DNA of 5,989 bases from Bacillota bacterium (GTDB lineage Bacteria; Bacillota; Clostridia; Oscillospirales; Acutalibacteraceae). Location: assembly GCA_023397245.1 (NCBI GenBank), contig JAEWUH010000182.1, forward strand, positions 1-5,989, given 5' to 3'. The position numbers were made by a program, and so were the translations under genes. Below are positions 3,137 to 5,989 of the stretch, in pieces. Positions within the stretch are counted from its first letter, which is position 1. Each line of letters starts with the position of its first letter. The notes beneath the pieces were generated by a model that had not been told where the DNA came from, ran no database searches, and saw only the letters and a program-made list of their open reading frames with translations.

Positions 3137-5989
3137 CTAAAATACAGCTACCTGTCTTGTGGAATCGCCGCTTGGCTTCGCGTGATTTACTACATTCAGC
3201 CGAACAGACGCGTGCGATTTGGAAATCAGCTTGTTTTTTTCGTCATAAACATCAAACATGATGTATGTTACTCCGGGTTTCAAACCGGTTACCTTATAGT
3301 TGCCGTTTTTGAGCTTTGCTACGGCAGCAGCTCCGGTGCCGGAAGAATAAACCTTAACGGTCATACCGTTCGCGCCGGTCAGCTTCGCTCCGATTTCATA
3401 GCTCATTTTTGGAGCCACCGTATAGGTTTTCGTGTCCAGCGTAAGGGAACGGGCTGCCTTTGGCAGGAGCACATAATCGGAACAGTGCGTGATTTTTATG
3501 CTTACAAAGCCGTTTTCGTCCACTGTGTAAGCCGCCGAATTGCCAACCTGCTCCAATGCTTTCGTTGTCGGGTTGTAATAGTAGAAATACACCGTCTGCC
3601 CCGGTTTGTAGCCTTGACCGGCTACGTTGATTTTGACGGTTGCCGTACTCGGCAGAACGCCGTTATTTGCAAAGCTGAGCACAAGTCCCTTGTTGCTCTG
3701 CGTGGCCTTGTTCACTGAGGGAACGGCTGTGGTGGGCTTCACACTCAATGCAAGATCAACACTCTTGACCTCGGTGGTGGAAGCGGCTAAGTCGGAACCC
3801 TTAAACGTCCAGCTGTAGGCTTCGCTGTCGGTTTCGGAATTAATGACTGACAGGGTAACGTCTTTTTTCGCGTCTTTGGCAGCCTGTAAAACCGTCTGTT
3901 CTGCTTTGATGGATACCGTCGCGCTGGTGTTGGTGTTGTTGGCCACCGCCGCCGGGACCTTAACGGTCAGGTCAACCGTTTGAACCGCGCTGCTGCTTAA
4001 CTGCTCCACCAGAGAAGCGGTCGGAACGGTAATTTTTACCTCCACCGGTTTCTTTGGCGTTGCGGAAGTAATTGTTGATGAAACATCCGCGGGTATGGTG
4101 ACGGAAACATTCGACTGACTGCCGGAAACAGTCGGAGCGGAATCCGGAACCGCGGTTACGGTCGTCACGGTACTGCTTGCGGTATTTGCCGTAGTTATTT
4201 CCACTCTTGGGGCAGCAGCCTCGGGACTGGCGCTGCTGTCTGAATGATGGCTTTCAGCCGCGGCAACATGAACCGTGATTGTCGGCAGGGCAACGCCGCC
4301 GACAGGAATATAATTTGAGGGCAGTACGGCGGTAAAGATGTAGGTTCCCGCCGTGGCCGGTTCGTAGGCCGTGGCCGGCGCCCAGGTAACGTTATGAATC
4401 GTTTCCTTAAGCCCGTCTGCGGTTGCGCTCAAATCGGAGGGTAAAATTAAAGCTGCCTGCGCTGTGCCGTTTGCCACATTCTGGGTGGCCGTGCCGGAAG
4501 GCAGCGCGTCAAATGCCGTGACAAGCTCCCCGGCAATTACGGTTGCTTTTATCGGCCCCATTACATCGGAATTCAAAAGCGATTCATAGTATGCTTTTGT
4601 TTCTGCCGGTACGGCGAATGTTACGGCACCGGAAAATTCTGAAGTCCAGAAAGCTCCAATTTCAATGTCTGCTTTTCCTTTGAATGCGACGGCGGTTAAG
4701 GCGGGACAGCCAGCAAACGCATAATATCCGATTGAGGTTACGTTCGGTATGATCACGCTGGTTAAGCTACTGCAGCCAACAAAAGCCTCTTCACCGATTG
4801 AAGTTACATTCGGTATTGTGACACCGGTTAAGGCTGTGCAGTGATAAAATGCACTACGGTCAATAGAAGTTACGTTTGGCATTGTGATGCTGGTCAATGC
4901 GCCACACATTTCGAACACACGCTCTCCGATTGAGGCGGCGCCCAGGATCGTGACATCTTTTAGATTTCTGCACTCATTAAACGCAGCATCTCCAATGGAA
5001 ATAACACTGGCTGGAATGGTAACAGTGGCTAAGTCTGTGCAGCCGTAAAACATAGAATCGCCGATGGCGGTAATACCCGGTGAGAATACAATTTTAGTGA
5101 GGAGAGACTTGGAAGAAGAATCAACCGGTATCGTACACCCTTCATTCGTATAAAGCCCTGTACCGTTGCAGTAGGCAATCTTATCCGTTATTTTGATATC
5201 ATTTTTATTAATTGACGGCTGAATTTGTATCCCCGAAAAATCCGTCGGAATTTGCATACCGGTCCCGGTGCAGGTATAGCCGGTCAGTTTATAATAGCTC
5301 TGTCCGTCAGTCTGATATCGTGTAAACAGGAACGTGTTGGCAATTTCCGGCATGCCGGCTGGGGCTGCCTCACCCACTACATAAAGGTTATGAAGGCGGC
5401 TGCAGTCAGAAAACACCTTCCCTCCGATGGAGGCTGTGCCTGGTATGGTAACGCCGGTTAAGTCATTGCAGTATTCAAACGCACCGTCGCCGATAGAAGC
5501 TACGTTTGGCATAATGGCGTCCGTTAATTTTGTGCAGCAATAAAACGCACCGGAGCCGACGGAGGTTAGGTTTGGCATTGTGAAGTCGGTTAAGCCTTCG
5601 CATAAAGCAAACGCACTACCGTCAACAGTGGTTACGTTCGGCATTGTGACGCTGGTTAAGGCGGTGCAGTTATAAAACGCGTGATCGCCGATAAAAGTTA
5701 CGTTTGGCATTGTGATGCTGGTTAAGCTGCTGCAGCTATCAAACGCATCATATTGAACCGTGGTTAAACTTGTCATTGTAACGCTGGTTAAGCTGCTGCA
5801 GCTTTTAAACGCTTCTTTTCCCAATGAGGTTGCGTTTGGCAGCGTAATACTGGTTAAGGCGGAGCCGGAAAACGCATCATCGCCGACGGAGGTTACGTTT
5901 GGTACTGTGACGCCGGGTAAGGCGGTGCAGCCGGAAAACGCATAACTGCCGATTGAGGTTACGTTCGGCATTGTGACGCTGGTTAAGGA
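3137..5989 (-). CDS. BspA-like leucine-rich-repeat surface protein, C-terminal part (5' end beyond window)
   Basis: The frame is open past the right edge, so the true start and signal peptide are not seen. The visible part is 950 residues; numbering here runs from the Met at 5971, with six residues before it. Residues 1-200 hold nine LRR_5 repeats of the type SIGxxAFxxCxxLTxVTMPNVT. Residues 201-298 are a non-repeat island, and 299-434 hold six more repeats. About 481-570 is a bacterial Ig-like domain (begins VTAFDALPSG, ends PTITVHV). About 571-625 is a Ser/Thr/Ala-rich linker; 626-840 is beta-rich and includes a GYKPGQTVYFYYY stretch; 841-930 is a C-terminal Ig-like domain. The protein is probably extracellular and used for adhesion or binding. 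There is no LPXTG motif or C-terminal membrane anchor, so attachment, if any, must lie in the missing N-terminus. It is separated from the next operon by a hairpin and is functionally unrelated to it. Confidence 0.92.
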   Translation of the reverse strand, partial: SLTSVTMPNVTSIGSYAFSGCTALPGVTVPNVTSVGDDAFSGSALTSITLPNATSLGKEAFKSCSSLTSVTMTSLTTVQYDAFDSCSSLTSITMPNVTFIGDHAFYNCTALTSVTMPNVTTVDGSAFALCEGLTDFTMPNLTSVGSGAFYCCTKLTDAIMPNVASIGDGAFEYCNDLTGVTIPGTASIGGKVFSDCSRLHNLYVVGEAAPAGMPEIANTFLFTRYQTDGQSYYKLTGYTCTGTGMQIPTDFSGIQIQPSINKNDIKITDKIAYCNGTGLYTNEGCTIPVDSSSKSLLTKIVFSPGITAIGDSMFYGCTDLATVTIPASVISIGDAAFNECRNLKDVTILGAASIGERVFEMCGALTSITMPNVTSIDRSAFYHCTALTGVTIPNVTSIGEEAFVGCSSLTSVIIPNVTSIGYYAFAGCPALTAVAFKGKADIEIGAFWTSEFSGAVTFAVPAETKAYYESLLNSDVMGPIKATVIAGELVTAFDALPSGTATQNVANGTAQAALILPSDLSATADGLKETIHNVTWAPATAYEPATAGTYIFTAVLPSNYIPVGGVALPTITVHVAAAESHHSDSSASPEAAAPRVEITTANTASSTVTTVTAVPDSAPTVSGSQSNVSVTIPADVSSTITSATPKKPVEVKITVPTASLVEQLSSSAVQTVDLTVKVPAAVANNTNTSATVSIKAEQTVLQAAKDAKKDVTLSVINSETDSEAYSWTFKGSDLAASTTEVKSVDLALSVKPTTAVPSVNKATQSNKGLVLSFANNGVLPSTATVKINVAGQGYKPGQTVYFYYYNPTTKALEQVGNSAAYTVDENGFVSIKITHCSDYVLLPKAARSLTLDTKTYTVAPKMSYEIGAKLTGANGMTVKVYSSGTGAAAVAKLKNGNYKVTGLKPGVTYIMFDVYDEKNKLISKSHASVRLNVVNHAKPSGDSTRQVAVF
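4670..5077 (-). repeat. Second leucine-rich-repeat block, six units
   Basis: Six more units follow the non-repeat island. The first two are closer to the classic form (GITAIGDSMFYGC, then IPASVISIGDAAFNEC), and the later four return to the 22-residue PNVT type seen in the first block. The block ends in a capping stretch (IEIGAFWTSEF) before the Ig-like domain. Confidence 0.88.
5372..5989 (-). repeat. First leucine-rich-repeat block, nine units of 21-22 residues
   Basis: Tandem units of 63-66 bp encode xIGxxAFxxCxxLTxVTMPNVT; more units probably lie beyond the edge. Most are 22 residues, one shorter than the usual 23-residue LRR_5 unit, because the linker reads PNVT rather than PxSVT. A 32-bp stretch at 5957-5988 recurs exactly at 5630-5661, and a near copy lies at about 5697-5725. 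Confidence 0.9.

Noticed and set aside
3182..3718. Plus-strand ORF of 178 codons
   Set aside because: It is antisense to the C-terminal domains of the surface protein, whose frame is continuous and recognisable; it is a shadow.
4670..5989. Regular 63-66 bp spacing suggesting a CRISPR array
   Set aside because: Repeats are imperfect, spacing is a multiple of three, and the whole stretch is one open frame of leucine-rich repeats.

Overview
The window looks like a chromosomal segment of a strictly anaerobic, low- to mid-GC Gram-positive bacterium of the class Clostridia. The Oscillospiraceae/Ruminococcaceae are the best guess. The evidence is strong AGGAGG-type ribosome sites, TATAAT promoters, an [FeFe]-hydrogenase-like iron-sulfur protein, a small single-cluster ferredoxin, a DUF438-hemerythrin-PAS protein of the kind common in anaerobes, and a BspA-like leucine-rich-repeat surface protein whose C-terminal domain resembles those of Oscillospiraceae extracellular proteins. 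Taxonomy is inferred from family resemblance, not from a search. All supported genes are on the minus strand; no plus-strand gene is convincing.

Right to left, in the direction of transcription: (1) 5989-3137 is the C-terminal 950 residues of a very large surface protein, with two blocks of 22-23-residue leucine-rich repeats, an Ig-like domain, a Ser/Thr-rich linker and C-terminal beta domains; it ends at a hairpin (3093-3116). (2) 3087-2894 is a control region with a near-consensus CRP/FNR-type palindrome centred at about -41.5 from a TATAAT promoter. A 14-bp inverted repeat brackets the -10 box, and its downstream arm contains the ribosome site of the next gene. (3) 2893-855 is a compact four-gene operon: a DUF1858 protein (TTG start), a DUF438-hemerythrin-PAS protein overlapping it by 4 bp, a small cupin and a [4Fe-4S] ferredoxin. 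It ends at a strong intrinsic terminator (804-840). (4) 791-649 is a second control region with two palindromic TTGC-N4-GCAA sites 24 bp apart, one lying on the -35 region of a TTGCGA-N17-TATAAT promoter. (5) 648-1 holds a small uncharacterised ORF and, 20 bp on, the N-terminal 135 residues of an [FeFe]-hydrogenase-like protein that runs off the left edge.

Working interpretation: the four-gene operon is an inducible redox, nitric-oxide or oxygen response module. A diiron (hemerythrin-type) sensor or iron-centre-repair protein is made with a DUF1858 partner, an electron-carrying ferredoxin and a metal- or ligand-binding cupin, and a CRP/FNR-family regulator probably activates them. The hydrogenase-like gene next door has its own, differently controlled promoter. 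The regulatory reading comes from the sequence plus family knowledge; no ligand or regulator can be fixed from this window.
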